The position numbers were made by a program, and so were the translations under genes. A model generated the notes under the pieces. It saw only the letters and a program-made list of their open reading frames with translations. It did no database searches and was not told where the DNA came from. A stretch of DNA of 64,000 nucleotides from Muscardinus avellanarius (Eukaryota > Chordata > Mammalia > Rodentia > Gliridae). Numbering within the stretch: position 1 is the stretch's first letter; every line of letters begins with the position of its first letter. Shown here piece after piece: positions 22,988-32,625 of the stretch. Location: NCBI GenBank assembly GCA_963383645.1, contig OY726567.1:68699575-68763574 (forward strand), given 5' to 3'.

Positions 22988-23850
22988 ATCACTTCCCATC
23001 CAAAGAAGAAAGCACAAGACAGTAACATCCAATATTCTTCTAAGATGCCCATCCCTCCCCTCCCCTCAGAACTACCACCAATCAACAAGCTTCACAGAGA
23101 CGTCCTCCGAGCCTGGTGCTGGCAGCTGAAGATCAGCTCCAAAGGCCAGAAATTAGAGGCATATAAACGACTCTGTGAGACTGCTTACCCACAACAAAAG
23201 CCCTGTTTGCAGAATATTCCTAACACAGCAAGAGAGGCCAGGCTGAGCAATGCAAGTCAAACAAACTCAAAAAGGAAAAAGAAGAAAACATCCTTGGAAA
23301 GTTCTAAGGAGAGAACACATTCCCAGGGGATCGCCCTCCCTGAAGAGACCCTGACACCTGAGGAGCTGCCTGCCCTCCAGGAGCACCCCCCCTCCTGCTC
23401 TCTATGAAGAAGTCAGTACCACTGTGGTGACGACCCCCGCCCAGAAGGCGATTTGGGCCTCCTGGGCCAGACTTGCAGCCAGTGCTGGGCAGGAGTACAC
23501 TGTGCAGTCCCCTGAGCCTGAGGCCTCTGGGGGCAGGTGGTGTGTGGTTGGTGGGAGAATTCTCCCTGCAAACACGAATGGCTGGGTTCGACTGCAATTC
23601 CATGCTGGCCAAACCTGGGTCCCTGAAAAGCAGAGGCCAGTGAGCGCCCTCTTCCTGCTTCCTGCCTGCACCTTTCCACCCCCACACATGGAGGACAATA
23701 TGCTGTGTCCCAAATGTGTCCGCAGGAGCAAGATCTTAAGTAAAAGCCTCCAATGGGATTAGAATACCAGGATAAGGGAACATATGTGTTCTCTGCTCCT
23801 TCTATGATGTCATCTCTTCTGTGGAGCAGCGGGTCCTGACAAGACCCATT
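22988..23850 (+). pseudogene. DPPA4: DPPA4 processed retrocopy, 5'-truncated coding part and start of 3' UTR
   Basis: Intronless copy of the multi-exon pluripotency gene DPPA4, a nuclear SAP-domain DNA-binding protein of oocytes, early embryos and germ cells. Homology begins at about 22,990 with a basic PKKKAQ stretch. The SAP region follows (PPINKLHRDVLRAWCWQLK, then GQKLEAYKRLC), and after a shift the C-terminal domain (WASWARLAA, GGRWCVVGGRI, GWVRLQFHAGQTWVPEKQ, EDNMLCPKCV, KSLQWD) ends with TAG at 23,760-23,762. The paralogue DPPA2 fits less well: the IPIPPLP and SLQW elements are DPPA4-like. The N-terminal part of the protein is missing. One frame break lies at the C7 run 23,386-23,392; both frames are otherwise open. 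The 3' UTR begins after 23,762 and is interrupted at 23,850 by the BMP15 retrocopy. Confidence 0.88.
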
Positions 23851-23862
23851 AAAATCCCAAGG
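23851..23862. repeat. Target-site duplication, left copy, of BMP15 retrocopy
   Basis: aaaatcccaagg, preceded by tt, giving the L1 endonuclease consensus TT/AAAA. An identical 12-mer follows the A-rich tail at 26,541-26,552. The extra matching t before each copy makes 13 bases. Confidence 0.8.
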
Positions 23863-26540
23863 CCACTGCTTTCTTTCATCCTTCTGGAGAAGGTACAGGA
23901 GTGGGTCTTAGAATGGACCTCTCCTTTTCCGTTGCCTCTGCCTCCTGAAGAAGTACTCCTTTTTCCAGCCATGGAAAGCGGGAAGGGCATGCAGCTTCCT
24001 CCCACCCGCTATTTCTGTTTCTTTTGATGCCAAGAGGCCAAGTCAGGAGACGCAACTCTGGCCCAGGAGATCCTCCCACAGGAAGCAGAATAGGGACCCA
24101 CCTTTGCTTTTTCTCTTCTCCTGTCTTGGGTGGTCATGGAGCCAGGATGTGGTTATCTGCTTGAAAGGAAAGGGTCAGAGTGATGTCCTCTAGGCTCGAG
24201 TTGGAACCTGTTGCTGAACACCAAGTTTTTCAGGATGGTCCTCGTCGGCATCCTTCGAGTCCTTCTCTTTTGGGGACTGGTGATTTTTATGGGAGATGGA
24301 GTCCAAATGGCAAAGGTAGAGTCGCCCACTGTTCCCTTCCTAGCTGAGGCCACTACCTTGCCACTGATTCACGAACTACTAGAAGAAGCCCCTGGCAAGC
24401 TGCAGAGGCATCCTCGCCTCCCAGGGCACTCCCTGCGCTACATGTTGGATTTGTACCAACGCTCAGCTGACCCACATGGGCACCCCAGGGAGAACCGTAC
24501 CATTGGCGCCACCATGGTGAGGCTGGTGAGACCTGTGGCCAATGCAGCAAGGCCTCTCAGAGGTCGCTGGCATATGCAGACCCTGGACTTTCCTCTGAGA
24601 CCAAACCAGGTAGCATACCAACTGATCAGAGCCACTGTGGTTTATCGCCACCAACTCCACCTTGTTCATTTTTTCTCTCCTGCCATGTAGAAGCCTGGGT
24701 CCCCAAAAGCTCAACCAAGCACTTTCCATCTTCAGGAAGAAATTCATCAAAGCCTTCCCTGATGTCTCAGGCCTGGTCAGAGATGGACATCACACGACAC
24801 ATTCAGCAGAGGCTCTGGAATCACAAAGGTCACAGGGTTCTTCGACTCCGCTACATGTGTCAGCCGCAAAAAGGTAGTGAGGTTCTCCAGCTCCGGTGGC
24901 CCACCGCTTCTTCCTTGGACATTGCCTTCTTGCTACTCTATTTCAATGAGACTCATAAAAGCACTCAGAAGGCTAAACTGCTTCCCAGGGGCCTAGAGGA
25001 GTTGATGGAAAGGGAATCTTCCCTTCTCTTGCGGAGGGCCCGCCAGGCAGGCAACATCGCAGCTGAGGTTCCTGGTCCCTCCCAGGAACGTGATGGATCT
25101 GAAAACAACCAGTGTTCCCTGCACCCTTTCAAAGTCAGCTTCCAGAAGTTGGGTTGGGATCACTGGATTATTGCTCCCCATGTCTATACCCCGAACTATT
25201 GTAAGGGAGCCTGTCCCCGTGTACTACGCTATGGTCTCAATTCCCCCAATCACGCCATCATCCAGAACCTTGTCAATGAGCTAGTGGATCAGAGCGTCCC
25301 TCAGCCCTCCTGTGTCGCTTATAAGTATGTTCCCATTAGCATCCTTCTGATCGAGGCGAATGGGAGTATTTTGTACAAGGAGTATGAGGATATGATTGCC
25401 CAGTCCTGCACATGTAGGTAATAGCGCAGGTCTGGGTAACTCGGGCCTCCCAAGAAATTGGAGAAGGGTTTCAAATGAACAAATATCAATGTGAAAGTTG
25501 CACATGATCTTTGCAGTGCACAGGTTTTATTCCTTGCCTTAAGTGTTATTTAAGCATCTTCCCCAATGTGTTAGCTGCTCAGTTTGAGAACAGTTCTGAT
25601 GCCAATTTCCTAGCATGGATCTGTATGACATAACCACTACTCAGAGCCCTTAATGCTCATGTACGATGCTCCATTGGAACTGGGCTCTTTATTTTTGTCT
25701 CTTTTATAGTGACTGTCAAAAGTCACTGATCCATGCTAGTAGAATGTTAGAAAATGTCCCACCAAACCTGGGAAATGTGAACTCTTCCTAAATTCTAACT
25801 TCTCAGGATCTAGAAGATCTAGGGTGGTAAAAAGAGCTTGAATACTTTATCTTCCTCTCCTGGCCTCCTGTCTCCTAGAAAGCAGTAGTTCCAAACCAGA
25901 GAGGCTACCCAGTGCCCTGCCCAGGCTGCCTCTGACATGTTTTCTCAGGTGGACTAGAAAGCTATCAGCCTCTGAATATGCCAAAAGTACCTGGGATTCC
26001 TTCCTGTTCTGACATAAGGAGAGCAGCCTGTGAATGAAGCCTATAGGGAAATATCAGTATGAAATGGTCTGAGATGACAATTATTTTAAAACCGCCTACA
26101 TATACGATAAAGAAAGAGCTGTCACTGCTGATCAGGATGAGGGAGATATTTTAAACTTTCTATACAACGGTAGATTTCACATGGTATTTTGTGTAACGCT
26201 TAAAACTCTGTTAATGACCCCTCAAAGAAAGTCCCTTGGAGGCTTAGAGGCCAGGAGGCCTGACTAGGGATGGGAGGGGGAGAGGCCTGGGAAGGAGGGA
26301 AAATGTAAAATGTGCAGAGCTTAGGTTTGCCTGTTTCATGGGACCAGTTGGGATGAAGGCATGGGTCTTGGGGCGGTGGGTTTGCTGCTTCAGGGATGAT
26401 GGAGCTGTGCCTTGGACTAAATGGTGCTTACCGTGTGACTCTTCTATTCCTATGACATATTTAAGTGATGGGACTGGGTTTGTTGCAAATAAGTTATTTT
26501 TGCTGTAAAATTAAAAAAATAAAAATAAAATAAATAAAAT
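23863..26540 (+). pseudogene. BMP15: BMP15 full-length processed retrocopy with one frameshift
   Basis: Intronless copy of BMP15 (GDF9B), the oocyte-secreted TGF-beta ligand that controls granulosa cells; the parent gene has two exons and is X-linked in mammals. ATG at 24,235, then a hydrophobic signal peptide ([14 protein letters not shown]), the prodomain ([42 protein letters not shown]) and no gap where the parent intron lies ([11 protein letters not shown]). The frame breaks near a T6 run at 24,669-24,674, apparently one base missing, and resumes with SCHVEAWV. It is then open to TAA at 25,419-25,421. The furin-type site RRAR (25,032-25,043) precedes a 125-codon mature domain with the six cysteines typical of BMP15 and the end SCTCR. 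A 5' UTR of about 370 bases and a 3' UTR of about 1.1 kb end in an A-rich tail at 26,508-26,540. Flanked by aaaatcccaagg on both sides. Confidence 0.93.
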
Positions 26541-26552
26541 AAAATCCCAAGG
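26541..26552. repeat. Target-site duplication, right copy, of BMP15 retrocopy
   Basis: Perfect repeat of 23,851-23,862, directly after the A-rich tail. It marks the end of the BMP15 insertion and the return to the host sequence, read here as DPPA4 3' UTR. Confidence 0.8.
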
Positions 26553-27362
26553 ACTGTGTCCCTTAGAGTGTCCACCCTACCAAGAAACCACGGACTTTAT
26601 TCAGCAGTCCTGTGGCTACAAATGGCTCTGGAGAGCAGCCGGTGAAGCCCTGAAACCTTCAGTGGGGCATCTCTAAGTTGCTATAGATGCTGAGTCCTGG
26701 AGACGTTCTACACCTCCCACAGCTTGGTATCAGTAGCATTCAGCAATCCATTGGGAGGCTTCTCTGAGGAGATGCATGTGTCATGAGAAATACTTAACAC
26801 TCAGTCAGGCATCATGGTGCACACCTGTGGTCCTAGTGCCTGGGAGTCTGAGACAGGAGGATCACAGGTTTGAGGCCGGCCTCAGCAATTGAGAGAGACT
26901 TTCAACCACTTAGGGGACATTTTCTTCCTTTTTTTTTTTTTTTGATTGTTACTGGGAATTGTTCCCACGGACATTGTTCCTCCCAGCTACACTCAGCCCT
27001 AATTTTTTTACTTTGAAACAATATCTTGAGCCAGGTGTGGTGGCCCACACTTGTAATCTCAGTATTTGGGAGGCTGAGACAGGAGAATCTGAGGTTTGAG
27101 GACAGCCTCAGCTGTTGAGTGAGGCCCTCCACAACTTAGTGAGACCCTGTTTCAAAATAAAGAATAAAAAATAAGGCTGGGGATATAGCTTGGTGGTAGA
27201 ATGCCCCTGAGCCCCGTGTCATACACAGACAAAATAAGGCTTATGGTAAGCCTATAGCCTCTGCCACACTCCCCATTCTTCCTCCTGGGTTGTATTATGT
27301 TGTCTATATTAGTATGTAGTATTTGTGATTGCTTCCTATTTTTATAAAATTGTCTAGTAAAA
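26553..27362 (+). pseudogene. DPPA4: DPPA4 retrocopy, distal 3' UTR and poly(A) remnant
   Basis: Inferred continuation of the DPPA4 3' UTR after the BMP15 insertion. Unique sequence at 26,553-26,805 and 27,240-27,350 is separated by SINEs (26,806-27,240). It ends in a short A-run at about 27,355-27,366, and the sequence aaaagaactacatttg (27,363-27,378) then repeats 15 of 16 bases of 22,919-22,934. This is read as the target-site duplication of the whole DPPA4 insertion. The assignment rests on this bracketing and not on recognised UTR sequence; alignment to a DPPA4 mRNA would settle it. Confidence 0.5.
26806..27240 (+). repeat. SINE cluster inside the DPPA4 retrocopy 3' UTR
   Basis: Plus-strand B1 part at 26,806-26,925, antisense ID part at 26,943-27,030, and a complete plus-strand copy at 27,032-27,225. 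Confidence 0.75.
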
Positions 27363-28302
27363 AAAAGAACTACATTTGCACATTATTCAGGTAGTTTTTG
27401 AGTCTTCAGGAGACAAACTGGTTCAAGTATGGCCTCTGTTGTAAAGAAGAGGCATTTCCCTAAGTAAGTAAATCTGAGGAGTGTCTTACAACAGCCTGAG
27501 CAGAGCAGAGATGGGGAATAAGACTTCTGAGGAAACAGAAGATGATAGGCAAGAGTAAGACCTTGCTGATGGTCAGTGACTGGACTGTTCCTATGGGGTC
27601 AGGTCTACAAAAACAGCTGACTCATATGCCTAAGTTTACTGTTTCCACCAGTGCCTGCTCAGCACTTAACAACAGGTTGGTCACTGCCCTGCTTGGGGAC
27701 ATTTCCTCTTGGGTTTACAAGGCATGGCAAGTCCCACGGGAGAGCAGAGAAAGGAAAGGCAGGGATATTGACATGACAAAATGGCCAGCAACTGCAACCA
27801 AACCAAGTCATTGAACTCCTGTTTAGGTCAGAGTCAGGATGATGATTGATTCAGAACAAGCTTTAACTTTTCAAAATGTCCAAAGATTTGCTTCAGTGGT
27901 CCAACTTTTAAAGACAGGCCATTCTCCACAGTGTTGGCAACAGCCAACTAAAACTCTTTGTGTGTCTGATTTTTTGGTCAAGACCTGGAATTCATACAAA
28001 GGGGGTTTCAACACCAAAGCATCTATTGAGTACTGCCTTTCTTGGCCAGGGACTTTTGAAGAGGAAATATAGTTGGTTCATTAAATGTACACTATGTGGA
28101 AAACATATGCCTGTTTGTATTTTTGTATTGAAATAATACTAAAAAGTTGGTCTTTTAAATTATTATTGTAAAGTCCTTAAGACATAACTGTAGAAAATAT
28201 TGATTGCCAAGAAAAGACAAGTCAGGCAGAAATGAGATCAGGAAGTTGAAGGGGCATTTTAGGAAAGCCAAGCCATAAGATGGCATTTCTCTACTATTTG
28301 AG

Positions 28303-28304
<2 letters not shown>

Positions 28305-28360
<56 letters not shown>

Positions 28361-28370
28361 CTCTTCTCTT
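28305..28370. repeat. (TC)n microsatellite
   Basis: About 25 pure units, then interrupted tctcc/tcttc units. Paralogous to 7,460-7,595 without the TTC part. Confidence 0.95.
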
Positions 28371-28500
28371 CATAAGAAGCACTGTGGGAGGGTTTGTTGA
28401 GGCTGAGAAAAAGGTATAGATTTTTTGAAACTATATGTTGATAATGTAGAAAAATTATTTGCCATAATGTAAAACATAGAAAAAATAACATAATATCTTT

Positions 28501-28703
28501 CTGGGCATGGTGGTACTTGCCTGTAATTTCACTACTTGGAATGCTGAGACAAGAGGATCACAGGTTTGAGATCAGCCTCAACAACTTACTAAGGCCTCCA
28601 CAACTTAGAGCCAACATGTTTAAAATTTTTTTAAATGACCTATGGGTCTGGGAGTGTAGCTCAGAGGTAGAATGTTCCCAGATTCAATCCTCAATATTAC
28701 ACA
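28501..28703 (+). repeat. B1-ID SINE
   Basis: ctgggcatggtggtacttgc to gattcaatcctcaatatta; not present at the matching place in unit 1. Confidence 0.82.
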
Positions 28704-28779
28704 CACAGAATAATAGTATAATGCTTGACGTATGGTTATTCTTATTTCAAAACAATCTTGTTCAAACTTCTTTGTGGTG

Positions 28780-29085
28780 GTAACTTTCTGTTGCTATAAC
28801 AAAATACCTAACATACACAATTTAAAGAAATATTTATCTTAACTCAGATTTCTTAGATTTTACTCATATGAAAGTTGCTTTGCCCTATAACTTTGGGACT
28901 GTGGCAACACATGTATATGGTAGCAACATCATTTGTCAAAAAAGGTTGCTCACTTTTTCAGAAATCAAAGAAAGAGAGGGAAGGGTCTGGTGGTCTCAAT
29001 ACCCTCTTCAACTTAATTTCCTTCCACAAGCACTCACCTCTTAAATTTTTAATCACCTCTCAATACTGTCACAGAATGGCGTGAC
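28780..29085 (-). mobile_element. MaLR-like LTR fragment, antisense, unit 2 copy
   Basis: aactttctgttgctataac, then the ctcatatgaaagttgctttg segment. Duplicate of the element at 7,765-8,700, here uninterrupted, so the three SINEs in unit 1 are younger than the duplication. Confidence 0.45.
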
Positions 29086-29104
29086 ACCACACCCAGCTGA
29101 ATAT

Positions 29105-29700
29105 CCATGTTTAAAATAGCACAATTCACAATAGCCAAATTATGAGAGCAACCTAGTTTTCCATCAACAAATGAATGGATTACAAAACTATGGAATATAC
29201 AAAGTGAAATTTTATTTAGCAATAAAAATAACAAATTTATGTCATTGTCAGGGAAATGGATAGACCTGGAGAACATTATGTTAAGTGAGATTAGCCAGTC
29301 ACAAAATGTGAAGGGTTATATGGTTTTTCTTCATATGCAAAAGTGAGGTAGTAATTGGGATACAAGATGGACTTTAGATAATGAAGGAGACTTACCAATG
29401 AAGTGACAGAAGTGATCTAGGGGTAAGGGAGAATTAATGAAGGAAACACACTGACTTTATATTTATTTGTGAGACTATCAATGTTACTTTCAGTATCATA
29501 TCTGGAGAAGGGAAATGAGTGGAAAGGGAGCCAAGGGAAGCTCACCAAGTGTTGTGTGAAAGTATGCAACTATTTTTTATTGGTGTATTGTATTCATACA
29601 CACAATGGAGTGCAAGATGATAGAGGCATACATGCACACATCACTTTGGCCCTTACCCAATTCCCACCCCATTCCTTACTCCCTCCCTCCTTCAAAACCG
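29105..29700 (+). mobile_element. L1 3' end (unit 2 copy) with a reverse L1 tail inserted
   Basis: Duplicate of 8,868-9,395 up to about 29,570 (gtatgcaactatttttt). Then a reverse-strand L1 3' end (ttattggtgtattgtattca, to about 29,695) that is absent from unit 1, followed by a SINE fragment. Confidence 0.7.
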
Positions 29701-29702
29701 GA

Positions 29703-29845
29703 CACAGCTACTTAGTGAGGCTCTCATCAACTTAGTGAGACCCTGTTTCCAAAAAAAAAAGATTATATATATATATATGGAGAGAGGGGGAGTTGGGGTG
29801 CTGGAGGTAGAAAGCCCCTGAGCTCCACCTCCAGTACCACAAAAA
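29703..29845 (+). repeat. B1-ID SINE, 5'-truncated
   Basis: cagctacttagtgaggctct, a short TA repeat at 29,765-29,778, then the ID part to cacctccagtaccac. Confidence 0.75.
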
Positions 29846-30282
29846 AGAAAAATTTTACATATTTTCTGCCTTGGGTATGGGTTAGCTAAGCATTATTTCC
29901 AGTTATATTGCATCTGCTCAGTTCAGTGTCTCTGCATGAGTTGCACTTGAATTTTTCTCAGAACTTACACTCAGTTTCCTAAACACCAACACCAACTCTA
30001 CACATGACCTCTACAATATACTCTGCCAAACACTTGGCACTTGGAGAATCACTGTAGAATATTCATTTTAACATATTATATGACAAGGGAATATACAGAC
30101 AAGGTAAACTACTCTAAACATGCCATATCATGGTCACCTGCACTAACCAAAGAGCAATAATTAAAATGTTTCAATTAAGTAATAAATTATATATATTGAT
30201 GGTTAAAGCTTTGGGCTTGGCAAATATCAATGGAAAAGTGCCCATTTGGACAGAGAGAAAGAGAGAGAGAGAAGTACTTAAG

Positions 30283-30468
30283 ATTGAAACCAGAAGCATT
30301 CTACCTCTGAGCTACATTCCTAGCCCTATTTTAATTATTTTTTATTTTTTTGAAACAGGGTCTCACTAAGTTGTGGAAGGCCTTGCTAAATTTCTGAGGC
30401 TGGCCTCAAACCTGTGATTCTTCTGACTCAAACTACCAAGTACTGGAAATACAGGTGTTCACCACCAT
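30283..30468 (-). repeat. B1-ID SINE, antisense
   Basis: attgaaaccagaagcattct to aatacaggtgttcaccacca; matches the split copy at 10,030-10,360. Confidence 0.8.
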
Positions 30469-30704
30469 TTGGCCAACTGTAAGTATAAGAAGTTATTCAG
30501 TGTATGATAACTCCTACTTTCAGAGCCTTTAGAATGAAGACAAAGGGATGGTATCAACATCAAGAAAGTGTCCTGGAACTTCTATGATTCTTCTATCTAC
30601 TGTATGTCACCACTGAATAAAGTCTGGTCCACACTGAGGCTTAGTCCTATGTAATGAATAAAACAAAGTTTGACTGTGTCAGACCACAAACCACCAGAAG
30701 AAAA

Positions 30705-31619
30705 TTACCTTTTCCCCCAGCAGGAAAAAGAGATTCTGTAGGCAGATTTGTTACTGTTGATGAGAATGAAGGGGCTAAAAGTGGGGAAACAAATATCTAC
30801 AAATGCAACAATGCTTATCACCCACATCCTTGCACTATTAAATAGTGCTATACAGATTAACAGGAAGGAAGAGGCTGAGTAGGTAGAGACAAAGGTGCAC
30901 ACCAGGATCAGGATGGTCTGGGTGGCTCTGACTTCAGGGGAGACTCCAGGTGAGTGGGGGGCACTGTGAAGATACTCTACTTGCCTCTTGTGCCTGAGGA
31001 GGGTGCTCACCATGAACACATTAGCCCAGGCCATGAGACCCAAACACAAAACATCAATGAAGCAGAACATCAGAAAATGCAACGGAGTTTCGATGGTTCC
31101 AGAAACAAATGCTGAGCAGTACCCAAGGTTGAATGCATTCGTGGCATTTCTGCTGTGATGAAGACCAGTCACTCTCATGACAACTCTGGTGTTTAGAAGG
31201 AGATGGAAAAGCCAGGAGATTAAACAGGAGGGACCAACATACTTGGAGGCTCTGTGTTTAAGCTTCATCCACCTGGTGTTACTGGGGCTGATTGAGATTG
31301 CTTGGAAGCAGCTGAGCAGGCTTGTGGTTTGCATGGAAGTACCCCTTGCCACACGGTGAAGGTAGACAATAAATTTACATGCAGTATCATCCAAGAGATA
31401 TTGCAACCCAAATTCCATCATTATCTGAGGAATTCCTCTTGAGATCCGAACTAAAGAGTTTGCTAACATCAAGTGCTTCATAATCAGGTCTCTGAGCATC
31501 AAACTCTTTCCAGTCAAAACAGAGAAGAAATAATAAAATAGAAATGATGAATTTCCCAGGATTCCCACTGCAGTATAAAAGAAGAAGAAAATTCCCACTG
31601 TCAGATTCTCAGGAATCAT
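30705..31619 (-). CDS. Vomeronasal type-1 receptor (V1R), intact, tandem copy 2
   Basis: Intact 304-codon paralogue of the V1R at 10,826-11,740, with the same start context, LHRVARG in TM3, the NAT site in loop 2 and the same SCWGKR end. Substitutions cluster at TM1 (SFYT to FFYT), the end of TM2 (FLVLIS to SLVRIS), TM3 (QTTC to QTTS), TM5 and TM6/7. Flanks on both sides match those of copy 1 for kilobases, including the same SINE just upstream of the start codon, so the gene arose by segmental duplication and not retroposition. The frame extends upstream without an in-frame ATG, so the ATG complementary to 31,617-31,619 is chosen. No stop or frameshift is seen, so it is probably functional. 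Confidence 0.95.
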   Translation of the reverse strand: MIPENLTVGIFFFFYTAVGILGNSSFLFYYFFSVLTGKSLMLRDLIMKHLMLANSLVRISRGIPQIMMEFGLQYLLDDTACKFIVYLHRVARGTSMQTTSLLSCFQAISISPSNTRWMKLKHRASKYVGPSCLISWLFHLLLNTRVVMRVTGLHHSRNATNAFNLGYCSAFVSGTIETPLHFLMFCFIDVLCLGLMAWANVFMVSTLLRHKRQVEYLHSAPHSPGVSPEVRATQTILILVCTFVSTYSASSFLLICIALFNSARMWVISIVAFVDICFPTFSPFILINSNKSAYRISFSCWGKR

Positions 31620-31648
31620 TCTTCTTCTATCTATAAAGAAAAGTTTAA

Positions 31649-31860
31649 GCTGTACATGGTGGTGCACAGTTGTAATCCCAATACTTGAGAGGCTGAGACA
31701 GGAGTATCACAAGTTTGCTGACAGCCTTAGCTACTTGGCTCTCTACAACTTAGTGAGACCAGTTTCAAAATAAACAATAAAACTGAGGGTATAGCTAGGA
31801 GAAATAATACTCCTTAGTGCTGTAAAAAATAAATAATTAAATAAATAATAAATAAATAGA
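31649..31860 (+). repeat. B1-ID SINE upstream of V1R copy 2
   Basis: gctgtacatggtggtgcaca to cttagtgctgtaaaa, then AAAT-type repeat; orthologous to 11,773-12,012. Confidence 0.8.
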
Positions 31861-32283
31861 AAATTTTATTAGAGTGAACAAACCCAGAAGAGAAAATTTA
31901 TGAGTATGTATTATGTTTGTTAAAGTAGATTAACTCAAATATTCATTACTTCATCATCTGTACAGAGCTTTTCAAAAGATAAATGTCTTCTAAATTTTTC
32001 TTTTATATCAAAAATATATTGTGTAGATTTTGAAAATACATAATACATATGTATGTAATAAAGTTTAATGACGGAGACACTGACATTGTCAAATTTTAAA
32101 CTTCTTTACATTAATCAAAACTTTTATATATTCAATGCATGGTTTATTGCTGCATCTGTTTTATAGCCTCTTTTTAAATGAAAAGATTACTGTCACCATG
32201 ACATTTTTATTAGTAATAGTGAGGCCAAATATCACAAGTATAATATGAATAAACAGAATACAGAATGCCTTAATGATCCTTTT

Positions 32284-32625
32284 ATAAGAGTTAATTCAAG
32301 ATGGATTAAAGACTTGGAAATTAGAACAGAGACCTTGAGGCTCCTTGAAGAGGGCATAGGTCCAACACTACAACAAATAAGCACAGATTAAAAAAAAATT
32401 TGTCAACAAGACCCCAACGGCACAAGAAACTAGAAGGCAAATCAATATGTGGGACTGCATGAAACTGAAGAGATTCTGTACAGCAAAGGAAACTATCAAG
32501 AACCTCAACCAAGAGCCAACAGAATGAAAGATTTTTGCCAACTGCTCCTTTGATCGAGTACTAATATCTAGAAAATACAGAAAACTCAAGAAACTCAGCA
32601 CTAAGAAAACAAATAACAAAATACA
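32284..32625 (+). mobile_element. L1 ORF2 internal fragment without a 3' end
   Basis: gagttaattcaagatggatt through aaactcagcactaagaaaac: an internal ORF2 piece with neither 3' UTR nor A-tail. It sits exactly where unit 2 lacks 3.8 kb present in unit 1 (12,480-16,330). Confidence 0.8.

Noticed and set aside
23304..23731. Minus-strand open frames across DPPA4 (up to 127 codons), and similar ones at 24,353-24,750 across BMP15
   Set aside because: Shadows of the GC-richer retrocopy coding sequence on the other strand.
22988..23762. Assignment to DPPA2 instead of DPPA4
   Set aside because: Considered first because both share the SAP and C-terminal domains, but the IPPLPSELPP, AWCWQLKISSKGQKLEAYKRLC and KSLQWD segments fit DPPA4 better.
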